Assembly (NCBI GenBank): GCA_903870015.1
Contig: CAIQBE010000050.1
Coordinates: forward strand, 180,764-244,763
Source of the DNA: an uncultured Thiotrichales bacterium
GTDB lineage: Bacteria > Pseudomonadota > Gammaproteobacteria > Francisellales > CACEW01
Reading direction: 5' to 3'
DNA: 64,000 bases
Part shown: piece by piece, positions 29,621 through 36,700 of the stretch
Position numbering within the stretch: the stretch's first letter is position 1
Layout: every line of letters begins with the position of its first letter
The notes under the pieces: model-generated
The model's input: the letters and a program-made list of their open reading frames with translations, nothing else
Told to the model about the DNA's origin: nothing
Database searches by the model: none
Made by a program: the position numbers and the translations under genes

Positions 29621-32113
29621 ATGCCTTTATTAAACTCTTTGTTTTCAACTGCACAAAATAAGGTCCCTAATTTATCAGAAACCGAACTCGAAGCCATGCG
29701 TATCGGCGACCCTTGGTGGGAGGCTGATATTTTAAGTGGCTCACCCGACTGGCTAAAGCTGAGTGAGCTGCGCCTATCACGAGTATCTCCCGAAGAACAA
29801 CAATTTTTAGAAAACGAAACCGAAATTCTCTGCCACATGTTAGATGATTGGCGCATCAATTTTCATGACAAAGACTTGCCTATCGAAGTTTGGGACTATA
29901 TCAAAGATGCCGGCTTTTGGAGCTTGGTCCTCCCTAAAGAAGTCGGCGGCAAAGGTTTTTCCGCAGCATTACATTCTCAAGTAATCATGAAACTCGCCAC
30001 CAAAAGCCTAACAGCAGCAGTCACCGTCATGGTACCAAATTCCTTAGGACCAGGGGAATTATTAGTCAAATACGGCACGACCGAACAAAAAAATCATTAC
30101 CTCCCCCGCTTAGCCCAAGGACTAGAAACCCCATGCTTTGCCCTCACAGGTACTTATGCCGGAAGTGATGCAACGAGCATGCCTGATTTTGGGGTGATCT
30201 GCAAAGGCACCTGGCAAGGTCAAGAAGTCTTAGGCGTCAAATTAAGTTTTAGCAAACGCTATATTACTTTAGCACCCGTTGCGACCCTCATTGGATTGGC
30301 AGTGAAATTTATCGACCCAGAGCATTTATTAGGCGAGCAAGAAGACCTTGGCATTACCTTATGCTTAATTGAACGCAGCTACCCTGGGGTCATCATCGGC
30401 AATCGCCTGCTACCCCTAGACCAAGCCTTTATGAACGGCACCATCGATGCCCATGAATTATTTGTACCGCTTGAAGCCGTCATCGGCGGCCGTGATTACA
30501 TAGGCAAAGGCTGGCAGATGCTGGTAGAGTGCTTAGCCACCGGACGCTCCATTTCCCTCCCTGCCATCAGCGCCGCTTATGGCGCTCTATGCTATATCGG
30601 CACTGGTGCTTATGCGGCATTACGCGAACAATTTAAACTGTCGATCAAAGAATTTGAAGGTGTACAAGCCTCATTAGCTCAGATTGCAGGGCTCACCTAT
30701 ATCGTGGAATCCTGCCGCATCCTGACTTTAACGGCCAATGATCAAGGCAAAAAACCAGCCGTCACTTCCGCTATCGCTAAATATCACATGACCGAAATGG
30801 CACGAAAAATTTTAAATCACGCCATGGATGTGCACGGCGGCAGGGGTATTATCATGGGGCCGCATAATTATTTAGGCCGTGCTTATCAAGGTATTCCTAT
30901 TTGCATCACCGTCGAAGGTGCCAATATTCTCACGCGCAATCTTATTATTTTTGGCCAGGGCGTCATGCTCGATCACCCATATTTACGAGCGCTTGCCGAA
31001 AGTCTAAATGAAAAAGGCGAACTAGGTGAACAACATTTTAAAATCGCACTCAAAGGCTTTACCAAACGCTTTTGCAAACAACTGGGGCAACGTCTATGGC
31101 TGGGCTTAAGCCATGGTGCTTTCGTTCCCACCCCTGAAACACGCATGACCAAGTACTATCAAAAAATTAGCATCTTAAGCAATCGCTTATCGCTACTGAC
31201 CGATATCGCCTTGGTGACCCTGGGCGGCAAACTTAAACGCAAAGAACGCCTATCTGCACGTCTGGGCGATGCCATGAGTTATTTATACTTAGCCAGTAGC
31301 GTCCTAAAATATTACCAACATTTTTATGAGCTCGAAGAAGAAGCCACCATCGCACAATGGGCAGCACAATATTGCGTATCCAAAGCCCATTACGCGCTTA
31401 ATGAATTTGTTGCTAACTTCAAAATCCCCTTCGTGCCAAAGTTTTTACTGAAATGGCTCATTATCCCAGGACACAGCCAGTTTAACTCCCCCAGCGATAG
31501 TGATGATCAAGCACTCGCAAAATTCTTATGCGAACCCTCAGCACTACGTGAGCGCTTAAAAAACTTATGCGCTATCGACCCCAACGAAACCACTGGCATC
31601 ATGAGCGTCGAACACGCCTATCAATTATTACAAAAAGTAAAACCCAGCCTTGAAAAAATAAAAGCTGCGGTTAAAAAAGACCTGATTCCAAAAAATCTGC
31701 CCTTCGCCCAACAAGCAGAACTTGCGTATAACCAAGATATTATCGATGAAAATGAATGGCCAAACATCCTTGATTTCATTACCTATCGCGATGATGCCCT
31801 GCAAGTCGATGTATTTACGTTTAATCTTGAACCCGCAAAAAGAAGCCGCATGAATATCAATATTTCCCTCGAAGCACAATTTCAAGATTGGGTCGAGCGC
31901 ATGCGTACAGGGGCCAATAATTTTCAAGCCACTCCAGCACAAAAGCTCGATCTATATGGATTATACAAACAAGCTACCACGGGTGATATTAACGAGCCAG
32001 CACCCTCAAGCACCGATTTTGTCGCACGCGCCAAATATCAAGCCTGGGAAAAACGCAAAGGCATGAGTAAACAAGAAGCCATGCAGGCCTACGTTAATAT
32101 TTTGTCAGAATAA
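29621..32113 (+). CDS. fadE: Acyl-CoA dehydrogenase
   Basis: 830-residue enzyme of the large FadE class (E. coli 814) performing the first step of beta-oxidation, FAD-dependent formation of enoyl-CoA. The acyl-CoA dehydrogenase core covers about residues 70-480, with CFALTGTYAGSDATSMPD in the substrate/FAD region and HAMDVHGGRGIIMGP before the catalytic-helix region. The extra 300-residue C-terminal domain (DUF1974) is present. It is monocistronic with a TATGAT -10 at about 29586. Its partner thiolase lies at 2.8 kb. Confidence 0.94.
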   Translation: MPLLNSLFSTAQNKVPNLSETELEAMRIGDPWWEADILSGSPDWLKLSELRLSRVSPEEQQFLENETEILCHMLDDWRINFHDKDLPIEVWDYIKDAGFWSLVLPKEVGGKGFSAALHSQVIMKLATKSLTAAVTVMVPNSLGPGELLVKYGTTEQKNHYLPRLAQGLETPCFALTGTYAGSDATSMPDFGVICKGTWQGQEVLGVKLSFSKRYITLAPVATLIGLAVKFIDPEHLLGEQEDLGITLCLIERSYPGVIIGNRLLPLDQAFMNGTIDAHELFVPLEAVIGGRDYIGKGWQMLVECLATGRSISLPAISAAYGALCYIGTGAYAALREQFKLSIKEFEGVQASLAQIAGLTYIVESCRILTLTANDQGKKPAVTSAIAKYHMTEMARKILNHAMDVHGGRGIIMGPHNYLGRAYQGIPICITVEGANILTRNLIIFGQGVMLDHPYLRALAESLNEKGELGEQHFKIALKGFTKRFCKQLGQRLWLGLSHGAFVPTPETRMTKYYQKISILSNRLSLLTDIALVTLGGKLKRKERLSARLGDAMSYLYLASSVLKYYQHFYELEEEATIAQWAAQYCVSKAHYALNEFVANFKIPFVPKFLLKWLIIPGHSQFNSPSDSDDQALAKFLCEPSALRERLKNLCAIDPNETTGIMSVEHAYQLLQKVKPSLEKIKAAVKKDLIPKNLPFAQQAELAYNQDIIDENEWPNILDFITYRDDALQVDVFTFNLEPAKRSRMNINISLEAQFQDWVERMRTGANNFQATPAQKLDLYGLYKQATTGDINEPAPSSTDFVARAKYQAWEKRKGMSKQEAMQAYVNILSE

Positions 32114-32135
32114 TCACAACAACAAAGAGCCCACT

Positions 32136-32753
32136 ATGAGCGAATTGATAGCCCTAAACCCTATGCACCCAAATCCTAATTTGCTGGATTTAATTGTCCG
32201 CAACTTACAAAATGGCGCCGTGATCGCCTACCCGAGCGATTCTGGCTATGCCTTGGGTTGCGCCCTACAACAAAAACAAGCTTTAGAACGCTTGCGTAGC
32301 ATTCGCCAACTCAATGCCCAACATAATTTTACGCTCATTTGCCGCGATCTATCCGAAATTTCTAAATTCGCCGAAGTCAGCAATGCCCATTTTAAACTAC
32401 TCAAACGCCTAACTCCCGGCGGCTATACTTTTATTTTACCCGGCACTCGCGCCGTTCCTGATTTGATACTATCCAAGCAAGAAACCATCGGCATCCGCAT
32501 TCCTGACCACCCCATTCCACTAATGATTGCCGAGGCTTTGCAAGCACCTTTACTATCAACCACCTTAATTATGCCCGAAAAAACAGAACCATTAATCTAC
32601 GCCGAAGATGTAATTGATGAAGTAGGACAACAGGTTGAGCTCATCATCGATGCGGGCTTTGCCGGCTTTGAGCCGACATCCGTCCTCGACTTAACGAGCA
32701 ACAAACCCATCATCATCCGCCGTGGCAGTGGTAATGTGAGTGAGTTTGAGTGA
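32136..32753 (+). CDS. yciO: YciO-type threonylcarbamoyl-AMP synthase family protein
   Basis: 205-residue member of the YrdC/TsaC/YciO fold, which binds RNA and ATP; TsaC members make threonylcarbamoyl-AMP for t6A37 of tRNA. Nucleotide-site blocks seen: AYPSDSGYALGC, TPGGYTFIL and TIGIRIPDHP, which follow the YciO branch. It lies 22 bp behind fadE and just before rluB; the yciO-rluB neighbourhood is also found in E. coli. Whether it performs the TsaC reaction or a side function cannot be read here. Confidence 0.88.
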   Translation: MSELIALNPMHPNPNLLDLIVRNLQNGAVIAYPSDSGYALGCALQQKQALERLRSIRQLNAQHNFTLICRDLSEISKFAEVSNAHFKLLKRLTPGGYTFILPGTRAVPDLILSKQETIGIRIPDHPIPLMIAEALQAPLLSTTLIMPEKTEPLIYAEDVIDEVGQQVELIIDAGFAGFEPTSVLDLTSNKPIIIRRGSGNVSEFE

Positions 32754-32824
32754 GCGAAAAATATATCTTTCTGGCCAAAGATCCCGTATCCTATAGGGAT
32801 GATAAAATTTGATGAGTAGACACT

Positions 32825-33574
32825 ATGGATCAAAAACTCTCAGGCTCTGAGCCCATCACTGAAAAACTACAAAAAATCTTAAGCCAACGCGGCTTAGGAT
32901 CACGACGTGAATTGGAAAAATGGATCGATGATGGCCGAGTGAAGGTCAATGGCAATATTGCCAAATTAGGCGATCGCGCCGAACAAAGCGACAAAATAGA
33001 GGTCGACGGCAAAGTGATTTTAGGCCCCGTGGCTAGCGCCGAAACCGAAGTGCTTCTCTACTACAAACCCGATGGCCAAATTTGTTCCAAAAAAGATCCC
33101 GAGGGTCGCCCCAGTGTTTTTGATAATTTACCCAACCCCCGATCCGGCCGCTGGATTATGGTAGGACGCCTTGACTTAAACACCTCCGGCTTGCTGCTTT
33201 TTACCAATGATGGTGAACTGGCAAATAATCTCATGCATCCACGCAATGAAATTGAAAGAGAATACGCCGTACGTGTCATGGGAAAACTGACCGATGCGCA
33301 AATGCGCGAATTACAACAAGGCATTTCGCTTGAAGATGGCCCAGCGCATTTTGAAAAAATCACCTACCAAGGCGGTGAAAATGCCAATCACTGGTATAAC
33401 GTTGTGCTGAAAGAAGGTCGTAATCGCGAAGTCAGACGCATGTTTGAAAGCATCAACATCATGGTCAGCCGCCTGCTTCGTATTCGCTTTGGTGACATCA
33501 CCCTACCCCAAGAATTATCACGTGGCCAATATCTACTACTCCAAAAAGATTTGATTAAAAAATTGAAGGGATAA
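32825..33574 (+). CDS. rluB: 23S rRNA pseudouridine synthase RluB-like
   Basis: 249-residue protein with an N-terminal S4 RNA-binding domain (about 15-75) and a RsuA-type pseudouridine synthase domain. The catalytic aspartate is in GRLDLNTSGLLLF (about residue 119), and NREVRRM is the family block near the end. RluB modifies U2605 of 23S rRNA. It lacks the long basic C-terminal extension of the E. coli protein. plsC starts 5 bp after its stop, so the two are one unit. Confidence 0.9.
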   Translation: MDQKLSGSEPITEKLQKILSQRGLGSRRELEKWIDDGRVKVNGNIAKLGDRAEQSDKIEVDGKVILGPVASAETEVLLYYKPDGQICSKKDPEGRPSVFDNLPNPRSGRWIMVGRLDLNTSGLLLFTNDGELANNLMHPRNEIEREYAVRVMGKLTDAQMRELQQGISLEDGPAHFEKITYQGGENANHWYNVVLKEGRNREVRRMFESINIMVSRLLRIRFGDITLPQELSRGQYLLLQKDLIKKLKG

Positions 33575-33579
33575 TCGCT

Positions 33580-34302
33580 ATGATTAATAAAGCCTTTTTA
33601 TTTTTACGCGCGTGTTTGTTTTATCTGGTATTTATGGGCCTCTCAGCAGTTTATGCAATATTAATTGCCTTAGCCGTACCCCTCCCTTTTCAAGCCCGCC
33701 TGACATTAAGCCGCAACTGGTCAAAACTGATTTTAATATCATGCAAATATATTTGCGGCTTAGACTATGAGATTCAAGGCCTAGAGAATATCCCCCAAGA
33801 ACCCGTGGTATTCTTGTCAAAACACCAATCAGCCTGGGAAACCATTATTTTTCCTGGCGCGCTACCGCCCAACTGTTTTGTCTTTAAAAAATCTCTCTCT
33901 AAAATCCCCTTTTTTGGTTGGGGCATGGCGCTATGCCATAATATTCCGGTCGATCGCGATGCCGGAATCAAAGCCTTTAAAGCGGTAATCGCCATGGGCA
34001 AACAACGCTTAAGCGAAGGATTATCAATTATCATTTTTCCAGAAGGCACGCGCGTAGCCCCAAAAACTGATGCGAAATTTTTCAAAACCGCAGCCAGTCT
34101 TGCCAAAGCCTCAGAGGCCCAAGTCATCCCCATCGCACACAACTCAGGATCATGCTGGCGCCGCAATAGCTTTGTAAAATATCCCGGAAAAATCACCGTA
34201 GTTATCGGCAAACCCATTGACATCGAAACGCTAAGCACCGATGAAATTAACACGGCTGCTTATCAGTGGATTCATGAAACGATGAAGGTTTTAGAAAAAT
34301 AA
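33580..34302 (+). CDS. plsC: 1-acylglycerol-3-phosphate acyltransferase
   Basis: 240-residue inner-membrane enzyme making phosphatidic acid from lysophosphatidic acid. An N-terminal membrane segment (about 5-30) precedes the acyltransferase motif KHQSAWET (an HX4E variant of HX4D) and FPEGTR near residue 151. The GGGAT ribosome site overlaps the rluB stop. Its end abuts the end of the convergent lipoprotein gene with no gap. Confidence 0.92.
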   Translation: MINKAFLFLRACLFYLVFMGLSAVYAILIALAVPLPFQARLTLSRNWSKLILISCKYICGLDYEIQGLENIPQEPVVFLSKHQSAWETIIFPGALPPNCFVFKKSLSKIPFFGWGMALCHNIPVDRDAGIKAFKAVIAMGKQRLSEGLSIIIFPEGTRVAPKTDAKFFKTAASLAKASEAQVIPIAHNSGSCWRRNSFVKYPGKITVVIGKPIDIETLSTDEINTAAYQWIHETMKVLEK

Positions 34303-34803
34303 CTACTCTGACTCGGCCAAGGCCTTTTGCTGATAAAGCGCTGCAAGCTTGGCATCGCCCAAATGACTCGCCGTCAAACTGGCATTTTGATAAGCCAACC
34401 CAGTATACAAATAATTTTCATTACTTGCGGCTTTAACAAAATAAGGCAGCGCCTGTGCATAATGTTGTTGGTGATACAAAAACGCGGCATAGTCATCTTC
34501 AATCTGCGGATCATCTGGCGCCAAGCTTAAGGCACGCGCATAGGCCTGATCCGCACTAGCAACATCACCAACACGCCATAAATAATATCCCCATGCTGCT
34601 TGCACCGAAGGAGAATCGGGCGCTAATTGTAAAGCTGACAAAAGCTTTGCCTTCGCCATTAAAGGATCATTCTGTGCCAAGGCATCCACCGCTAAAGCCA
34701 CATCAATTTGAGCCAAATTATTGGCCTGTGCGGCATCAATCATAGAGGAAGCGCATCCAGATAAATAAAGACTCAGAAAAACAACAACAATAATATTGAT
34801 CAC
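34303..34803 (-). CDS. TPR lipoprotein, PilF/PilW-like
   Basis: 166-residue lipoprotein starting with GTG. The signal peptide ends in LSGC with the lipidated cysteine at 17. About three to four tetratricopeptide repeats follow (e.g. AWGYYLWRVGDVASADQAYA). Layout and repeat register resemble PilF/PilW, the outer-membrane pilotin that helps assemble the PilQ secretin of type IV pili. It lacks the C-terminal part of full-length PilF (about 250 residues), so this is a short relative. It lies 12 bp behind dsbB. Together with the pilin-like pair at 5-6 kb it suggests a type IV pilus or competence machine. Confidence 0.6.
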   Translation of the reverse strand: MINIIVVVFLSLYLSGCASSMIDAAQANNLAQIDVALAVDALAQNDPLMAKAKLLSALQLAPDSPSVQAAWGYYLWRVGDVASADQAYARALSLAPDDPQIEDDYAAFLYHQQHYAQALPYFVKAASNENYLYTGLAYQNASLTASHLGDAKLAALYQQKALAESE

Positions 34804-34815
34804 AAAAAAATGTGT

Positions 34816-35349
34816 TTATTTTTGAATCAATTTATCATCTTTTGGCAAATAAGGCAACTTATCTTTGAACAAAATAATAAGGCTTAATAAAATCAAGAGT
34901 GCAAATAAAATGGCCGACCAAACCGCCATACTTAAAGTTAAAAAGCGCCAGGTTACAATTGCACAATCACTGGAGCCTGCCCATACAAGTTGAATAACTT
35001 TAGACATCATAAATTCTTGCAGTAAAAAATTTAAACCAGGCCCACAACCAGCAATTTGATCAGCAGGCAAGCTTTGAATCCAAACCTGCCGCAAAGCGAC
35101 AATCAAGCCCGCTACCGAAGGAAAGACGCTAATAAATGCATAAATACGCATACCCCAAGTTTTGGGATGATGAATCAAAGCCACAACCGCAATGAACGCA
35201 TAAGCCACATAAGCCAAACGCTGAAAGATACACAAAGAGCACGGCTCAAGGCCATGAAAAAATTGCATATAAATCGCAAAGCCCATGCCCCCTAGAACCA
35301 GCAACAGACCATAAATAAATAATGCTTTAGGAGAAAAAAATAGCTTCAT
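34816..35349 (-). CDS. dsbB: Disulfide bond formation protein B
   Basis: 177-residue inner-membrane protein with four membrane segments that re-oxidises DsbA using quinone. The first periplasmic CxxC is EPCSLCIFQRL (near residue 40), and the second pair is the cysteine in IAGCGP and that in GSSDCAIV. Length equals E. coli DsbB. It is probably co-transcribed with the following TPR lipoprotein (12 bp). Confidence 0.92.
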   Translation of the reverse strand: MKLFFSPKALFIYGLLLVLGGMGFAIYMQFFHGLEPCSLCIFQRLAYVAYAFIAVVALIHHPKTWGMRIYAFISVFPSVAGLIVALRQVWIQSLPADQIAGCGPGLNFLLQEFMMSKVIQLVWAGSSDCAIVTWRFLTLSMAVWSAILFALLILLSLIILFKDKLPYLPKDDKLIQK

Positions 35350-35556
35350 GCAATAACGTGTTTATCAATGAACAGCTTATTGTATCATAATTCTTTTAAT
35401 TATAAACTAATTCCAAAAATTTTAGCTGCGCCATTTATGACTCTACTTGATAATGAGAAACATGCATCATGCATCTTTAAAGCCGCTTAAAAATCCACAA
35501 CGAAAATTTAAAAAATTAAAATAACTGACAAAAAACTATAATAATGTATAATAAAA

Positions 35557-35969
35557 TACTGGTGTCCGGTTTAATTTGAAAGCAAGGCAATGCATGTCAC
35601 TATTTTCAATTCTTTCAGTTAATTTCAGCCTGTCCGATGTTTGAATTTAGCTGTAGCTTCGTAACGTACTAAGGACTGCTGCCGAACTTAGGCGTGCGCC
35701 TCACTGGCGTCATCCTTCGAATTTTGCGCAGCAAAATTGCGGAGGATCCAGTTTTTAATAGCGTGCAGCGCAGCTGCATTCATTGCGTGGTTAAGGGAGG
35801 ATTGAATGCAGCTGCGCTGCATGCGATTGGGTCCTGGTTCCTCCGCAAAAATTGCTGCGCAATTTTTCGAAGGATAACGCCCGTGGGGCGCATGCCTAGG
35901 TTCTACGGGAGTCTTTACTATTATTATCAAAAGCTTGAGCTAACTTTTTAAACCAACCGGACAGCAGTG
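35557..35969. mobile_element. MITE-like element with 9-bp target-site duplication
   Basis: About 413 bp bounded by 14-bp terminal inverted repeats with one mismatch: ACTGGTGTCCGGTT at 35558-35571 and, on the opposite strand, ACTGCTGTCCGGTT at 35955-35968. The direct repeat ATAATAAAA flanks both sides (35548-35556 and 35970-35978), as expected for a transposition footprint. There is no transposase frame, so it is non-autonomous or a deletion remnant; IS4-type elements make duplications of about this size. Most of its interior is a long imperfect palindrome. Confidence 0.7.
35668..35921. repeat. Large imperfect palindrome inside the MITE
   Basis: Two inverted arms of roughly 115 bp (about 35668-35781 and 35804-35921) around a spacer of about 22 bp. 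Each arm contains the unit CATCCTTCGAA...TTGCGCAGCAA...GCGGAGGA followed by GCAGCGCAGCTGCATTC. The same half-unit occurs once at 42021-42105, and a 40-bp part of it is amplified at 41742-42060. As RNA it would form a long hairpin. Confidence 0.75.
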
Positions 35970-36016
35970 ATAATAAAACCGTTCTTTTAATTAAACAACC
36001 AAAATGGAGAAATATT

Positions 36017-36478
36017 ATGAATAGAGGAATCTCAGAAGTACCAACAGATTTTACTGTCGATCATTACGGTCCTGCCGGCCATCAAGAATTGGCAAGACTC
36101 TCTAAAGAGGGAAGATGCTGCGTTGTAGTTTGTGACGCAGCGGGAGATCCTACAGCATTAGGGCTCACTGGAGCTGCTGCAGGTGCTTCATATGGCGCAG
36201 CCATTGGACTATTCGCAGGAGTCATTGCGGCCGGATCCCTTTTAGGCATCCCTGTTATTATGGCTAGCACATCATTAGGCCTGAAGATATTAACTGGCGT
36301 TGGAATCGCCCTTGGAACAAGCGCTGCTGGTGCGTTTTTAGGTACACCAGTTGGACACATTGAGAATCAGCTAACTCGTGGTTACGCAGCAATTTGCTGC
36401 CCATGGCGCTCCAGCGCTGCTGAGGCACCAATGAGGCAAACCCTTCTAGCAGAGCAAACAGGACAACCGGAAGCATAA
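36017..36478 (+). CDS. Glycine-zipper membrane protein of unknown function
   Basis: 153-residue protein I do not recognise. A polar N-terminus (1-45) is followed by an Ala/Gly-rich hydrophobic region (about 48-112) with small residues every 3-4 positions (GLTGAAAGASYGAAIG), readable as two to three packed helices, then a polar tail. Cysteine clusters sit right at the membrane edges (C34, C35, C39 and C127, C128). TGGAGA precedes the ATG, and a strong terminator follows, so it is a single-gene unit directly behind the MITE. Function unknown. Confidence 0.65.
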   Translation: MNRGISEVPTDFTVDHYGPAGHQELARLSKEGRCCVVVCDAAGDPTALGLTGAAAGASYGAAIGLFAGVIAAGSLLGIPVIMASTSLGLKILTGVGIALGTSAAGAFLGTPVGHIENQLTRGYAAICCPWRSSAAEAPMRQTLLAEQTGQPEA

Positions 36479-36493
36479 TTGCTAATTTCATAA

Positions 36494-36547
36494 AGATGCC
36501 CGCTATTTATTGCCATAATATTTGGCAATACTAGCGGCATCTGTTTT
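36494..36547 (+). terminator. Long hairpin terminator
   Basis: A two-part stem: AGATGCC-GCTA pairs with TAGC-GGCATCT (one bulged C), then TATTGCCA with TGGCAATA around a 7-nt loop, followed by GTTTT. It ends the glycine-zipper protein unit. Confidence 0.8.
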
Positions 36548-36700
36548 AAGACAAGCACATATCAATCATCAGCCATCCAACTTTCAGCACAATCTTTACT
36601 TTTATTCATAACCACTCAATCCACATCAACGGAATAGCTTTCTATTCTTATCAAAATTTAGTAGATTAAGCTCAACAAAAGACTTTTAGGAACTCCCACC

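Larger units (their letters stand above)
35350..36016. other. Gene-free region holding a MITE-like element
   Basis: This 667-bp gap has no supportable gene. Roughly its first 200 bases are plain A/T-rich DNA. The rest is an inverted-repeat-bounded element with a large palindrome, followed by a short leader with TGGAGA for the next gene. Open frames across the palindrome arise from the repeat itself. Confidence 0.7.

Noticed and set aside
33580..34302. Broken HX4D motif in PlsC
   Set aside because: KHQSAWET (HX4E) is the regular form in a large bacterial branch of this family, and the FPEGTR motif is intact.
35688..35951. Open frames on both strands through the MITE palindrome
   Set aside because: They translate the inverted repeat itself and resemble the peptide from the 42-kb repeat; no ribosome site or conserved product.
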